This document shows positions 9,480-20,889 of a DNA stretch of 64,000 bases, one piece after another; the first letter of the stretch is position 1, and every line of letters begins with the position of its first letter. Origin of the DNA: Physcomitrium patens. Lineage: Eukaryota > Streptophyta > Bryopsida > Funariales > Funariaceae. The notes beneath the pieces were generated by a model. It ran no database searches, had not been told where the DNA came from, and worked only from the letters and a program-made list of their open reading frames with translations. Position numbers and translations under genes: made by a program. The DNA is taken from assembly GCF_000002425.4 (NCBI RefSeq), contig NC_037275.1, forward strand, positions 8,702,450-8,766,449. Direction: 5' to 3'.

Positions 9480-11837
9480 ATTATTAAAGGCTTAATAAAA
9501 TCACCATCAAGAACAAGTATCTACTACCTTTGATATTTGGACTTCTTAATGAATTAAATCAAGCTAAAATCTATACAATAATAGATCTACAAAGATCATA
9601 CAATCTAGTATACATTAAAAAAAAAAGATGAATGAAATGCTGCATTTTGAACTTGGTATGGACATTTTGAATATAATATCATGCCTTTTAGACTTACAAA
9701 TGTACTAAAAACTTTCTAATATCTAATGAATGATATCTTTTGAGAGTTTTTAGATGGCTTTATTATCTATTACTAAGACAACATTTTAATCTATTCTAAG
9801 AATACAAAAGAATATGAATTTCATGTTTGTTGTATATTACGAAAATTAAAAGATGTGGGACTCAATGCCAAGATAAAAAATTGTATATTTTACATTATTC
9901 AAGTTAACTTTTTAGAATATATTATTTCAAATAATAGATTTATAATGGATCTTAAGAAAGTTTAAACTATTATAAATTGAAAATTTTCAAAAATGGTAAG
10001 AACTATCTAATATTTTTTAGAATTTGCCAACTACTATTAGATCTTTATCAAAAAATTCTTTCAAGTTATAATTCTACTTACACATTTGATTTGTAAAGAC
10101 AAACTTCAATGGAATCAAGAAGCAAAATTAATTTTTGAAGCTTTATTTTTACACCAATCTTGTATTGCATCAACTTTGCTAAACCATTTTTTATGAAAAT
10201 AAATGTATTAGACTTTGCTTTGGATGATGTATTGTCACAAATAGGAACAAATGATAAATTTCATCCAATGGCTTTTTATTCAAGAATATTTTTAATAAAC
10301 AAGATCAACTACAAAATTTACAATAAAGAATTTCTTTATTGTGAAGTATACTTTGGAGTATTTTCATCTTTGAGTAATAAAATCAAGATTGACTGTTGAT
10401 TCAACTTTTAACAAAAAAATTCAATCAAGTATGTCATTTGATCCTCTTATTTATGATATTAAGAATCCTACTTCTAAGTCTCATGATATTTCTAAGTTTG
10501 AGTTCAAGAATAAACTATTCTATTTCAAAGACTCTTATATATTTTAGAAAGAAAAATACTTTTATATATTTTTTAAGCATGTTATGACTTTTCAATGATT
10601 GAATATTTTACATACAATAAGACTTTGAAGTTTATATCAACAAATTTTTACTGATTATAAATCTGAAAGATAGTAAAAAACTTTGTCTAGTCATACAATA
10701 TTTATTCAAATTCAAAAGGTCATTTTCATGGATCCTATGGACTTCTTCAATCATTATCCATATCCAAATAACTATAGTCTTATATTTCTATGGATTTTAT
10801 CATGGATCTTTTAATCTCAAGATTGTATGATTCTATATTTGTGATAGTAGATTATTTTATCAAGATGGCACATTTTGTATAATGTACAAAATCTATCACA
10901 TGTGAAAAAATAGCTAAGTTTTTTTTTAAAAATATCTATTGCTATTATAGATTATTCAAGGATATTATATTAGATAGGAGGATTAAAATTTATATAATAT
11001 TTTTAAAAACCTATTTTAAAATTTTAAAGATATATATAAAATTATTTTTGATTTTTCATCTTCAAATTGATAGATAAATAGAGCATATTAATTAAGTTTT
11101 GAAGTAGTATTTGAAGTGTATCATCTACTACTAATAAGATGATTGGATGACTCTTTTACTATTGGCAAAGTTTGCTTATAATAACATGGTATATTCTTCT
11201 ACTCACCAAAGAACTTTCTTTGTTAATTATGATTATCATCTATGATTTGATACTTTTGACTTTTCAAGAGTGCATAATCCTACAACAAAAGATTTGGAAA
11301 ATTATTTGTTAAAACTACATGCAACAATAAAGGTATAATTAAAAGAAGTTTAAAAAGAATAAAAGATAAATATAGATTCCTATTGTAAAGAATAAACACA
11401 ATTCAACATGGGTGATAGAATATAATTATTTTATTGTAATATCAAGACTATTTGTCCTTGTAATAAGTTGGACTATTATAAGCTTGGACTTTTTTCTATT
11501 TATAAATGAATCAATCCAATTGCTTATTGATTATATCTACCTCAGTCAACAAAGATCCATCTCATATTTCATGTGTCTTTTTTTAAACCATATAAGACAA
11601 TGAATATATTAAGAAAAAAAATATGTGCCACCTCTTCTTATAAAAATATACAATAATGAAGAATTTAAGGTGGCAAAAGTATTAAACTCAAAGTAATACC
11701 AAAATAAGTTAGAATATCTTATTCATTGGTGCAGATATGATATTGGTGAATAAACACAGGAGCCAATAAAGAATCTTGCAAATGCAGCAAAAAATGTAGA
11801 GGCTTTTTATCAACAATATCTATCAACATTTAGATGA
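8590..11837 (+). pseudogene. pol of copy B: protease to chromodomain
   Basis: In order: protease remnant (8640-8960; FLNSRASISFSDEKFAKRYS, with DSG changed to NSR), RT (about 9260-9990; broken by a TA microsatellite at 9441-9477), RNase H (about 10000-10350), integrase (about 10400-11500) and chromodomain (about 11654-11820), ending with TGA at 11835-11837. About 300 bp between RNase H and the integrase finger are missing compared with F. Stops and small indels are frequent throughout. Confidence 0.82.
9441..9477. repeat. (TA)n microsatellite within RT of copy B
   Basis: An uninterrupted TA repeat sits directly after the RT stretch that in other copies reads LFVKKK-D-G-S-L, so it is a later expansion inside the dead gene. 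Confidence 0.95.
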
Positions 11838-11940
11838 GCAATAACAAATTTTTGTTATAAAAGAAACAAGATGAAGAAAATATAATATTCTATCTTCTAT
11901 TCTTTTTTGTAGCTTCTTTGTATATTATAAGAGTAAAGAA

Positions 11941-12363
11941 ATAGAGAACCAACAATCAACAGATTCAACTTAAGAGCTATTATTTGCTGACTTGTCAAAT
12001 GAGACATTGTAATTGTCTCAACCTTCAAGACGGCTTAATCAAGATGAATATCTTTAAGAATAACATATTTTTCTTTAAACAAATGGAGAGATATAAGATG
12101 TTTGGTATCACAACCTTAGAAGAGACTCTTGATGTTTGATGATTTTATTAGAAGTAAGAATAATTCTTGACTGTATCTCAAATATTTTATTTAAAAGAAG
12201 TTATAAAAGCTTCAATAATAATAAAATAATAAGGTAGTCTTTCTGCCTCAATATGAGATATTATTAATAATTGGAAAGACCTATTAACCATCTTTGAAGA
12301 AGACAAAGATCAAAGTATGTGGCAAACACAATTTATTGCATCTTAGATTTTTTCAGCATTTGA
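11941..12363 (+). pseudogene. Extra ORF downstream of pol (copy B)
   Basis: This is the same 141-codon frame as at 2233-2655: exactly 423 nt, from ATA (former ATG, 11941) to TGA (12361-12363), with no net length change. It starts IENQQSTDST and contains ERPINHL, RSKYVANTIYCILDFF. Several stops break it. At the codon that is TGA in A, C and F it reads TGG (in WYHNL), which shows that the frame was open through this point in the ancestor. Confidence 0.72.
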
Positions 12364-12404
12364 TGACTATTTTTTGTAGAACTCATTTCTAAAATATAAA
12401 ATAA

Positions 12405-12956
12405 TATCATAGATATACATATTTATTTTAATAATTACTTATATAATTAGGTAGAAATAAATAAAAGTAAATAAAAATAAATTAATTTCATAATATCTTT
12501 TAGAGAAGCTTCTTAAGAATTTTATTGACATAATTTTGTCTTTACACATATTTATTGTTTATTTTAAGGTTAGAAACTTAGTCAAAAAATTAGCCACGTG
12601 TCATACATATGAATAGCTTATAAAACAAGCTAACTATGTAGTGCACACATAAAAAATTGCCTTGCAAATTAAAACATGTGGCTTGTAAAGTCAATACATG
12701 TTGGAGGTCCTATAAAACATTCTCATATAGCTTTTAGGTGCATAGTATGTATAGAAGTAAGATTGAAGCCTTCTTCACTCTTGTCAATTCTTTTCTTGCT
12801 TTAGTCTACATTCAAGTGTCTTTAGTTTTCTTGTCTTTTGGTAATAGCCATTCTATTTTTTTTTAATATATATATTTTTTTACTTCTATTTTGTCATATT
12901 TCTTTGAAAAAAATATTATTTAATTATATTCTTTCATCAAGTTTTTGTCCTTGATA
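12405..12956 (+). repeat. 3' LTR of copy B
   Basis: Runs from TATCATAG (family TGTCATGG) to TTGATA (family TTGACA), about 552 bp, complete and collinear with the LTRs of A and F, including the TATA/palindrome region (about 12745-12795). Copia protease sequence on the minus strand begins right after it. Confidence 0.87.
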
Positions 12957-13994
12957 TACATGCAAGACGTCTTTTAATCTAATTTACTTGGTTTGTCTTT
13001 TCAAAACAATCTCTACTATAATGGAGCCCATTCCAATGCCTTTTAATACACCTTTGTTTTCCATATAAATATTTGTTGCCAAAATTTCTTATTAAATGTC
13101 AAATAAACACTTATATAGAATCATGTGCTTGGTGGTATTGAAATTGATAAACTACTTAAATATGGCAGCTATAGAAGTTCCTTCACTTACCATGAATGCA
13201 AAATCATCTCTTCTAAATTACTCATATAAATTGTTGGTACTTTTTCTATCTTATTTATTTATTTATTTATTTATTATATTTTTACAATTTCATACAAAAT
13301 GACTTAATTTTCTACAAATGAAGCAAGTTCTTATATTGCCACATTGATTAGAATAGCTTCCTTTGTCTTGTCTTCAAAAAAGAACCAAATCTTTAATTTG
13401 AGGTTTTTTTTCTTTCTTCTTTGTAACTTCATAGGTAAGTCTTGCCATTACATAGTCCATTGTAATTTCTATTAATTTGATAAACTCCAATACAACAATG
13501 AGGTTGTAGGAATTGAAAAGGCTCATAAGCAAGATTATGATAATATCACCTTCTTTTAAAGGCTTGTTAATAATTACTAGTTGATTTGCAAGAGCCTTTA
13601 TCTTATTGACATAAGTCATAAGGTTTTCATCTTCTTTTATCTTACAAGTGAAGAATTTCTTCTTGATGAAGATTATTTTGGATAAGTTCTTGCTTTCATA
13701 TATATTGCAAAGAATCTTCTATTCTTTTGCTAGTCTTTTATAAGAGATAATGTAAAAAAAATTGGCTTCATCCAAATTCATAGCAGTTGTGCCAAAAGCC
13801 TTCTTTTCGCATCTTTTGAATTCCTTCTTCTCTTTAGTATTTGCATGTGTGCTTGGAGGCTCTTTACTTTCATCTACAATGTTCTAAAGATCCAAAGACT
13901 CGAATAAAAGCTCTATTTTAATCTTTCAATAGTAAAAGTTATCTCTTCCAAATTTTTTAATCACTGTTAAACCTTCACCTTTAGTAAAAGCCAT
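12957..13994 (-). pseudogene. Copia gag and protease N-terminal part
   Basis: The minus strand opens with ATG at 13994-13992: MAFTKGEGLTVIKKFGRDNF, followed by a UBN2-type copia gag. An open stretch at 13619-13374 contains TYVNKIKALANQLVIINKPL and the typical LLMSLFNSYN. A protease-like region with a lost active site (TKHMILYKCLFDI, near 13110) follows, ending KDVLHV at the junction with B. Several stops interrupt it. Gag would package the copia RNA. Confidence 0.83.
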
Positions 13995-14332
13995 GTCTAA
14001 GAAGAACTCTATTAAAAAAATATCCAAAATAATAGTCTCTAAGTACTCAAAATTATCAAAATAATTTTATACTAGTAAAATCTCAAAATTCTTTTTAATG
14101 AAAAATTGAGTGCTTTATCTCTCAAAATATTTTCAATTCAAGTTTTGAAGCTTTTAATAAGTATGTGCACTCTAATGAACCTTACTATCAAGATCTTTCA
14201 CTCTTTTAAATCAACTATTTTGTAATACAAACAAGATAAGTGAAATAACTTTAATAGCAGAAATAGATACTATCAAGGTTTTTCTATAAATTCTTAAACT
14301 TACAATTCTAAGAATTAAGAATCCAAAACCAA

Positions 14333-14603
14333 TGTTAGAAATCTATAAGGTCAAAATCAGCACCTCTTCATGCCAAAACATAAGTTTAAATCTTACAAAT
14401 CCTATCATTAGCAAACACCATAAGATCTATTCGACACAAGTATAACAACTAGAAAATGACATCAACTTACTTAAATGGCACAATAAAGTATGTATGGGCC
14501 CATAAGCTATTGAAAAAATATAAAAAACAAGATACAAGTAAGTAGAAATTAAAATTGTTGTACACAAGAGAAGAATGGAATGAAATACTTCTTACTTTCA
14601 ACA
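14333..14603 (-). repeat. Candidate 5' LTR of the copia element
   Basis: Read on the minus strand it starts TGTTGAAAGTAAGAAG and ends TTTCTAACA, 271 bp, a typical copia LTR size, with TG...CA ends. It is followed by TTGGTTTTGGATTC, which could be a mutated initiator-Met primer site (TTGGTATCAGAGC), and then by gag about 340 bp further on. No second copy is in the window, so the assignment rests on position and ends only. Confidence 0.55.
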
Positions 14604-15414
14604 CCTTTTATTTATAAGAAGAGTTACATTTATTATAATTCAACTTCATCTATAATCATCTTCATCCTTCTTTGCTTCATCCAACTAAATCTTAGTTCTT
14701 TTAAACCTAGGCACTACCTAAAATTCTAGCTGCCATATTACAAACTTACCTTCACCTTTTTGCTATCTTTTAGATAATATATTTTATATAACATTTTATT
14801 CTTATTTTAATAGATCTCTAATTTAAAAAATATATTTAAAAAAATTATAAATCTACAAAATCTTATCTATACACCTCCTACAATATTTACAAATTCTTCA
14901 AATATATAAATCACTTTTTATTTTTCAAAACTAAAAATCATTAAAAACATCTCTCATTTTGAAAAGCTCTTAAAAATCCAATATCCATTCAAATCACCTA
15001 AAATAATATTAAAAACATCGTATTAAAGTTTATTCTCTAATCTTATTCTTCAATCAAAAAATGAATCTCAAAAATTGTAGCAATTGTACAGTTTTAGACC
15101 TTGGATTTTGATTTGATCTTGATTTACTACTTATCTTTTTTGAATATTAATTCTTAATTTCTTAAGATAATTTTTACTAAAAACTATTCTAATTTTTTTT
15201 AAAGATGCCTAAAATATATATGTTTTTTTAATTTACTTTATATTATCTTATTTATAGCTATACAAAATAAGTAGAAGTTTTTTAATAAGAAGATAATATT
15301 AGCTCTAAATTTTTTTACTAACTCCTTATATTTTACTTATGTTTTGTTACTAAATTTTTTAATTAGGCTCTTCTATAATAAAATCCATATTTTAACCTTT
15401 ATAAAATAATTTTA
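14604..15414. other. AT-rich sequence, nothing recognised
   Basis: The stretch between the copia LTR and copy E. No open frame of useful length, LTR or domain remnant was recognised. The part around 14640-14760 is slightly less AT-rich than the rest. Confidence 0.5.
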
Positions 15415-16582
15415 TTATAATATAATGATAAGTATTACTATGAAACACTTAAAGTTTTTATGATTTGTATTACTAATTACCAAACCAAAAGTGCCTTCTA
15501 GATAATAATGCCAATTTTTAAATAAATCCACAATAAAAAAAAGTTCTTTATTATGAATCTTATAGTTGATTTCGATTATTAATTTTTTTAAAAAAAATAA
15601 AATACTACTAAGTGAAGTTTGTCATTTGCTCTTATTTATGACAATAGCACTTTTAAGGCAAAATTCAATATGTTTATTTTTATTAAAAAATGCTTTAAAA
15701 AAATTGACACAACATAAAATCAATGCAAAAATAAAAATTATCTTTAAAACTTCAAAGGATTTTTTAACTTCTTTATTAGATTCTTATCAATATATGCCTT
15801 GAATTCAATCAATTCATTTTGTAATAAATTGTAGATTAGTCCAAATTATGGTTTAGTTCTATCTTAAAGATCAATTGAATAATCATAAAGATAATACTAT
15901 AAAAGAATATTTGCATTCTTCTTCTCAAAAATGTCTTGATAATATTCGTATTAGCTTCAAATGCTACTTGAAATCTTTTCTATCAGAAATGAGTGTGGAA
16001 TAATAAAAAAAAAGATGGCTATTTTTTTGCAACATGCAAGAAAGTCTTTATATCTATAAATAAAAAAAATTATTAAATTAAACTTAAAACTTTTTTTGTT
16101 CTTAATAAAATTCTTAGATATGCTTTCAAAAAATTTACAATTACAAGAAATTCAATATATTTTAGGATTATTCTTTTTTAGCCACAATAAATCTTAAATA
16201 ATTGGATTAAAAAGATATCTAATTATAAAAAATATTACAAAGCTATTATAACCATTTTTTGCAATATCTATAAAAAAGATTTATAAATAAAATCTTTAGA
16301 AAATAAAAAATAATTATTTATGATTTCTATATGAATAAATTTAGATTTCTTTACTTAAGGTATTTTATATCTTTTAAAAAATTATTTATTTAAAAAAAAT
16401 TAAGGTTCTTGAATTTAATAAAAAAAAAAAAAAAAAAAAAAAACCTTGTGATTTTTAGATACTAAATAAACATGTATTATAAAAGAAGGAGAGGATTTTA
16501 AAAAGAGATTAAAATCTTCATTAGGTGTTGAATAAGATTCTACTTGTAAGGTTCATATTAGAACTAGATAAACTTATTTTTT
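15415..16582 (-). pseudogene. pol of copy E: protease and RT start fused to RNase H
   Basis: After the frameshift site the minus strand reads protease (about 16540-16150), the linker to RT (about 15990-15820; counterpart of the YDCSIDL and NELAELKEYI region in F), then at about 15805 jumps to the segment leading into RNase H (KSFEVLKIIFIFALIL, then EINYKIHNKELFFIVDLFKN, HYYLEGTF). Most of RT, including the YVDD region, is deleted. The remainder has many stops. Confidence 0.77.
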
Positions 16583-17534
16583 ATCTTAATATTATCTTCT
16601 TAAACAACCAAATCCTTTAATTTGTGGTTGCATCATTTCTTTAGACAATATTGAGCATTATGCTTAAATTCTCCATAACATAAGTACAATTGTTTTAGAC
16701 AATGATAAGTCTTTTTTTGTTTAGTAAGGAATTTAAAATATATTATGTCAATTTATAAGTCTATCACTTCCAAATATATGAATCAAGATGATATTATTAT
16801 TACAATTAAATTATAAAAATATTAAGATCTACTTATACAACTTTTAAATTAAAATTTAAAAAATTAATTGTCATAATTTATAAAACAATTAATTGTCATA
16901 CTTTATAAAACAATTAATTGCATGACTTAATGTTTTAAAGTTAAGTAAATTTAGCATTAATTTTTTTATCTTATACTATAATCTATAAAAAAATTGATTA
17001 ATCACTATAACATTATTTCACTTGATATTAGTCATAAGTTGTTAAAATACAAATCTTACTTATTATAACACAAATTATATTATATTTTTTATAAATGGTT
17101 CAAAAGTCTACCAAAAAAGCCTCCAAATGATTTATAATTAAATCACATTGTTCAAAAAAAGATAAAAACATGATAAAGTAGAATCTAAAAGTAGTGTTTC
17201 AATAAACCCAACTTGTAATCTTAGAATTGAATAGCTTTGAGATTGAAGTTCAATCACCAGTTCTATATGGTTGATGAATCCTTGAAACTTTGATCTTGTA
17301 TCATTAAACTTCTTATAGTGAAATAATATTATATTTATCATTAAACTCTTATAGTGAAGTAATATAAATTAGTGTAAATGTTGAAGAAACTCCAAGTATT
17401 TCTATATCTTCACTTCATGCCAATATCATTATTCTTTGTGTGGATAAATTGAATTGATGTATTGCAAGTATCAATTCTCTCATTTGTTCTTGTATTTGTG
17501 TCATTGTATTCTTTGTTTTACTAAGCTTTGTCAT
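16564..17534 (-). pseudogene. gag of copy E
   Basis: ATG at 17534-17532 opens MTKLSKTKNTMTQIQEQMRE, in line with gag of F (MAKLAEIKNTMVQM). The capsid-like part is at 17341-17138 (YKKFNDTRSKFQGFINH, then IELVIELQSQSY). The zinc knuckle region lies near 16710-16610 (LYLCYGEFKHNAQYCLKK). The stop TAG (16566-16564) follows the heptamer A-AAA-AAT by three codons. The total length is not a multiple of three, so an indel is present. Confidence 0.8.
16576..16582 (-). other. -1 frameshift heptamer A AAA AAT (copy E)
   Basis: In the gag frame the minus strand reads ATA AAA AAT AAG TTT ATC TAG. The heptamer and its distance to the gag stop match F and C. Pol continues in the -1 frame. Confidence 0.6.
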
Positions 17535-17714
17535 GATAAAGCAATACTAAAAACAAATATCTAATATCATTCAAGACAAATAGAAGAAATGATTTAAGAA
17601 CAATATTAGTTTAGAAGTAGGTAATATAAAACTTCTAATATACTTATGTCTTATCAAGAAAAAGAAATAATCCACTCTTAACTTAAAAAAGCCAAAGCTT
17701 TGATATTGTAAGTG

Positions 17715-17727
17715 CACTCTTATCAAT
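17715..17727 (-). other. Candidate self-primer site of copy E
   Basis: On the minus strand ATTGATAAGAGTG lies one base after the LTR end. Compared with F it has a single C-to-T change. It is largely complementary to the LTR's own predicted transcript start (ACTCTTTTCAAT, near 17905). Confidence 0.55.
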
Positions 17728-17728
17728 T

Positions 17729-18278
17729 TGTTAAGAACAAAAATTCAAAGAATATAAATAATTAAGTGAAACATTTCTCAAAGAGAGATGGCAAAAAAGA
17801 AACAAGTAAGCTTGTATATTTAAGAAGAAATTAGAATGGCTTTTGCCAAAATTTAGAAAGCTATGAACTCTTGAAACTAAACTAAAATCAAGAAAGAAAT
17901 TGAAAAGAGTAATGAAAGCCTCACATTTTTCTTCTATAAATACTATCTAACTAAAATTTATATGGCAACATTTTGTAAGACCTCCAATACATATCCAACT
18001 TATAGAACAAGTTTTTAATTTATAAGGCATGTTTCTTATATGTATGCCATATGTCCAACTTATACTACAAGTAGCTAATATGTGCAATATATGACCAACT
18101 TATTGGCCAAGTTATCAACCTACTAATCACTCACAAACATGTATAATAGAAAATTTGCATCTGTGAAGCTTCTAACAAGCTTTTTCACAAGATATTATTA
18201 AACTTATTAAGTTTTATTTATTTCTATAAACTTATATTATTTAAATAATTATTAGGATAAATATGTATGTTTATGACA
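17729..18278 (-). repeat. 5' LTR of copy E
   Basis: A 550-bp LTR in reverse, from TGTTAAGAAC (plus strand) to TTATGACA. The family blocks, the TATA region (about 17935) and U3 are all recognisable. It is the same length as the LTR of F. Confidence 0.87.
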
Positions 18279-18685
18279 AATAGCTATGTCAACATAATGT
18301 TTAGAAATTGAATTAAATTCAATTTTATGAAAATCAATTCATAACTTAAAAAATCAACCAAATTGTAATGATATTAGGAAAATATTTTGATTTAATATAT
18401 TTTTTATGTATATAAATATTTTAATAATTTATAGTTTAAAAAATTAATAAAAAAATAAAAATAAAAATAAAATAAATAATATTTTCTATAAAATTTACTA
18501 AGAAGGATTTTTATATAAATTATTATATTTATTTTATTTTAATAAAAAAATTTATTATATAATAATTTAAATATTTTTTTTTTAATAAAATATATCTATA
18601 CTTTGACATTTATTAGATTTATATTGTAGCTAAAACTTTACAAAGGTATCACTATTGAAGTTTTTAAACAAAGGATTCTAAACAA

Positions 18686-18697
18686 AATATATATATA

Positions 18698-18728
<31 letters not shown>
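18686..18728. repeat. (TA)n microsatellite, slightly interrupted
   Basis: Alternating TA with one TTA interruption, in the AT-rich desert. Confidence 0.92.
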
Positions 18729-18732
<4 letters not shown>

Positions 18733-19426
18733 GAAGTAAAAATAATATTAAAAGATTATGTTTGTAATTTTATTTATATGAATTTTATATAATAAAAATC
18801 TTAATATATGTATATATAAATGAATATTTTATTTTTAAAATTTATAAATAGTTTTTAATATTTTAATATTTAATATTTATTATATAGACTTTTAATAAAT
18901 CTTTATTCAAATATATATCCATAAATAAAATTATATATTATATTAGAGTCAAAAATATAATTTAAATGTTTTTAAATATTAAAAAATATATTGTAAAATT
19001 ATAGCTATATTCAATACAATCTTAATATAGTTCATTGATTTTATTTAATTTTAAATCATATAGAAGACTCTTGGATAATTACACTAGCTTCTAATTTTAA
19101 AAATTTAACCTAATACTCTTGTCATAAATAATAAAAACTTTATGAGACAAATTTTAAAACTAAGTAAATTTAAAAATTTGATAAAATTATTTATGAACAA
19201 TTAAAAAGTTATTACCATAACATGCAAAATCTTATAACTTGTAAATATAACAAATCTCAAAGAAAGAATTGACAAAGCCAATGATGGGCTTACTCTTCTG
19301 ATTATGTATATAATTTGTAGGACTAGAAGCTTTTGGTCCAAACTTTTAGTATCTTCTTATGTAACCTCTTTGAATTGGATTCTTAGCAAAACTTTTTAGC
19401 AATAGTTTCCAATTAGTCCCAGCTAG

Positions 19427-19428
<2 letters not shown>

Positions 19429-19465
<37 letters not shown>
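19429..19465. repeat. (TA)n microsatellite
   Basis: Uninterrupted alternating TA. Confidence 0.93.
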
Positions 19466-19471
<6 letters not shown>

Positions 19472-19644
19472 TCTAAAAAAAAAAATTCTTAAATTTCTTG
19501 CTAGAAGTTTTTAAAACGATTTTTGGATAATTTGAGACAAACTATTTCTAAGTTTTTGTTTATGACACATTGTATGTAATTTATAACAAACTCTATATAA
19601 AAATATTAATGAATATGCAAATATAAACTATCAGATTAAGAAAT

Positions 19645-19648
<4 letters not shown>

Positions 19649-19697
<49 letters not shown>
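19649..19697. repeat. (TA)n microsatellite with one TG unit
   Basis: Alternating TA with a single TG near 19690. It produces the Tyr-Ile repeats of a spurious minus-strand ORF. Confidence 0.93.
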
Positions 19698-19704
<7 letters not shown>

Positions 19705-20889
19705 CTAAAATTTCTTATCAAAACTATTAAATCATATAAGTAAAGAATTATAATCAATAAAATATCACTTAATATAAGATTTTTTTTCGCCTTGCATAAA
19801 TTCCAAATTGATCCCAAAGCTATTTAAAATTATTTTAATCTTTATAAAAAAACAAAATTACAAATTGTTTTTTTTCTTTTGTATAGTTTAGAATATGCAA
19901 AGACACATATTTATGTATGTAGAATGTTTTGCATAGAAAGCCTATTTTTTAAATTATATAATACAATTTCTAAAAATATCACCATTCAAATTTTAATAAA
20001 GTCCTATTGATGGTGATTTGTGACATGTACAAAAATATTATTAAAAATCTAACAAAAAAAAAAGAAAAAAAAGAAACATTTCCTTCTTTTTTTGATGTTA
20101 TCAAACTTTAGTTTTGAAATGATTAATAAAATAAATAAAATTTTCTTTTGAAGAAGAGAAAACTACGTTTATTTATTATTTTTCAAAATTTACATTTATT
20201 ATTTTTTTTGGTAAAAAATACTCTTTATTTTAAGAAAAACACCTCAAATAAGTTTTAACAATTTTTACAAAATCTTGGCCCTTTAATCCAATTAAATAAA
20301 TAAATTTATGATCCATATATGTATTTAATAATTTAAAATATTCTTAAAATAACACGTCATTTCAGATAATAGAATCTTAGGTTATTTACAAATAATTTTT
20401 ATAGTGAATCATATAATGAGTTTCAGAAGGAATTTATGGCTAAAAATCTGCTTTAAAAGGCTATGATTTGAAAGTCTTTTGAAGGTCCTTTGCTTGATGA
20501 AGAGAAATTCTTTCTGAAAACCTTGGCTTATGGACATAATACAAAGTAAGAAGATACCACAAAATAAATCAAATTATTCTTTTGTTACAAGTCTAAATAT
20601 ATTAGTTTATATCTTATTTCAAAATATTATGAATAGTAAAAATAAACTTACTTTTCGACTTCTATGTGGATTTCTTACACAATTGTGACATAGCTTTTAA
20701 ATTGTTTCCAAAAACAACTTGTTCAGATGGGTTCAACAAAAAATTTAAGAGACAACACTATTCATAACATGTAAAAAGAAGTGCACTTTGCCTCTTCTTC
20801 TCTTTTTAGAAAATTTAAATTAATTTTTTAAAATACTAAGCTAGGGGCTTCTCAATTTCAACCAATCAATTTTTGTAAACAATTTACAT

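Larger units (their letters stand above)
5192..12956 (+). mobile_element. Chromovirus copy B, full length but badly decayed
   Basis: It has a disrupted 5' LTR (5192-6911), primer-site region, gag, pol, the extra ORF and a 3' LTR (12405-12956). It lies inside the copia protease/integrase region. Its own 5' LTR contains about 1.35 kb of foreign sequence and its gag contains a minus-strand solo LTR, so at least three rounds of insertion are stacked here. The flanks (CATAT before, TACAT after) resemble each other but do not give a clean target duplication. Confidence 0.88.
3248..14603 (-). mobile_element. Ty1/copia retrotransposon, host of insertions A and B
   Basis: Minus-strand copia sequence lies on both sides of chromovirus B: a candidate 5' LTR (14603-14333), gag (from 13994) and protease up to 12957, then the rest of pol from 5191 down to 3248, where copy A interrupts it. 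The protease end (KDVLHV) at the B junction continues on the other side as C-N-N-I-S-K-I-K-K-N, the usual copia order, so B was inserted into this gene. The rest of RT and the 3' LTR would lie left of copy A, outside the window. Heavily decayed. Confidence 0.85.
15415..18278 (-). mobile_element. Chromovirus copy E, 3' half missing and RT deleted
   Basis: On the minus strand: LTR (18278-17729), primer-site region (17727-17715), gag (from 17534), frameshift site (16582-16576), protease and RT start, then directly RNase H, ending near 15415. Integrase, chromodomain, the extra ORF and the 3' LTR are absent. Confidence 0.87.
18279..20889. other. Very AT-rich desert with TA microsatellites
   Basis: No coding or LTR remnant was recognised in about 2.6 kb. 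TA repeats lie at 18686-18728, 19429-19465 and 19649-19697. The strand-ambiguous open frames here are simple-sequence artefacts. The G+C content rises abruptly at about 20890, where the LINE begins. Confidence 0.6.

Noticed and set aside
19593-19817. Minus-strand frame rich in Tyr-Ile repeats
   Set aside because: It comes from a TA microsatellite.
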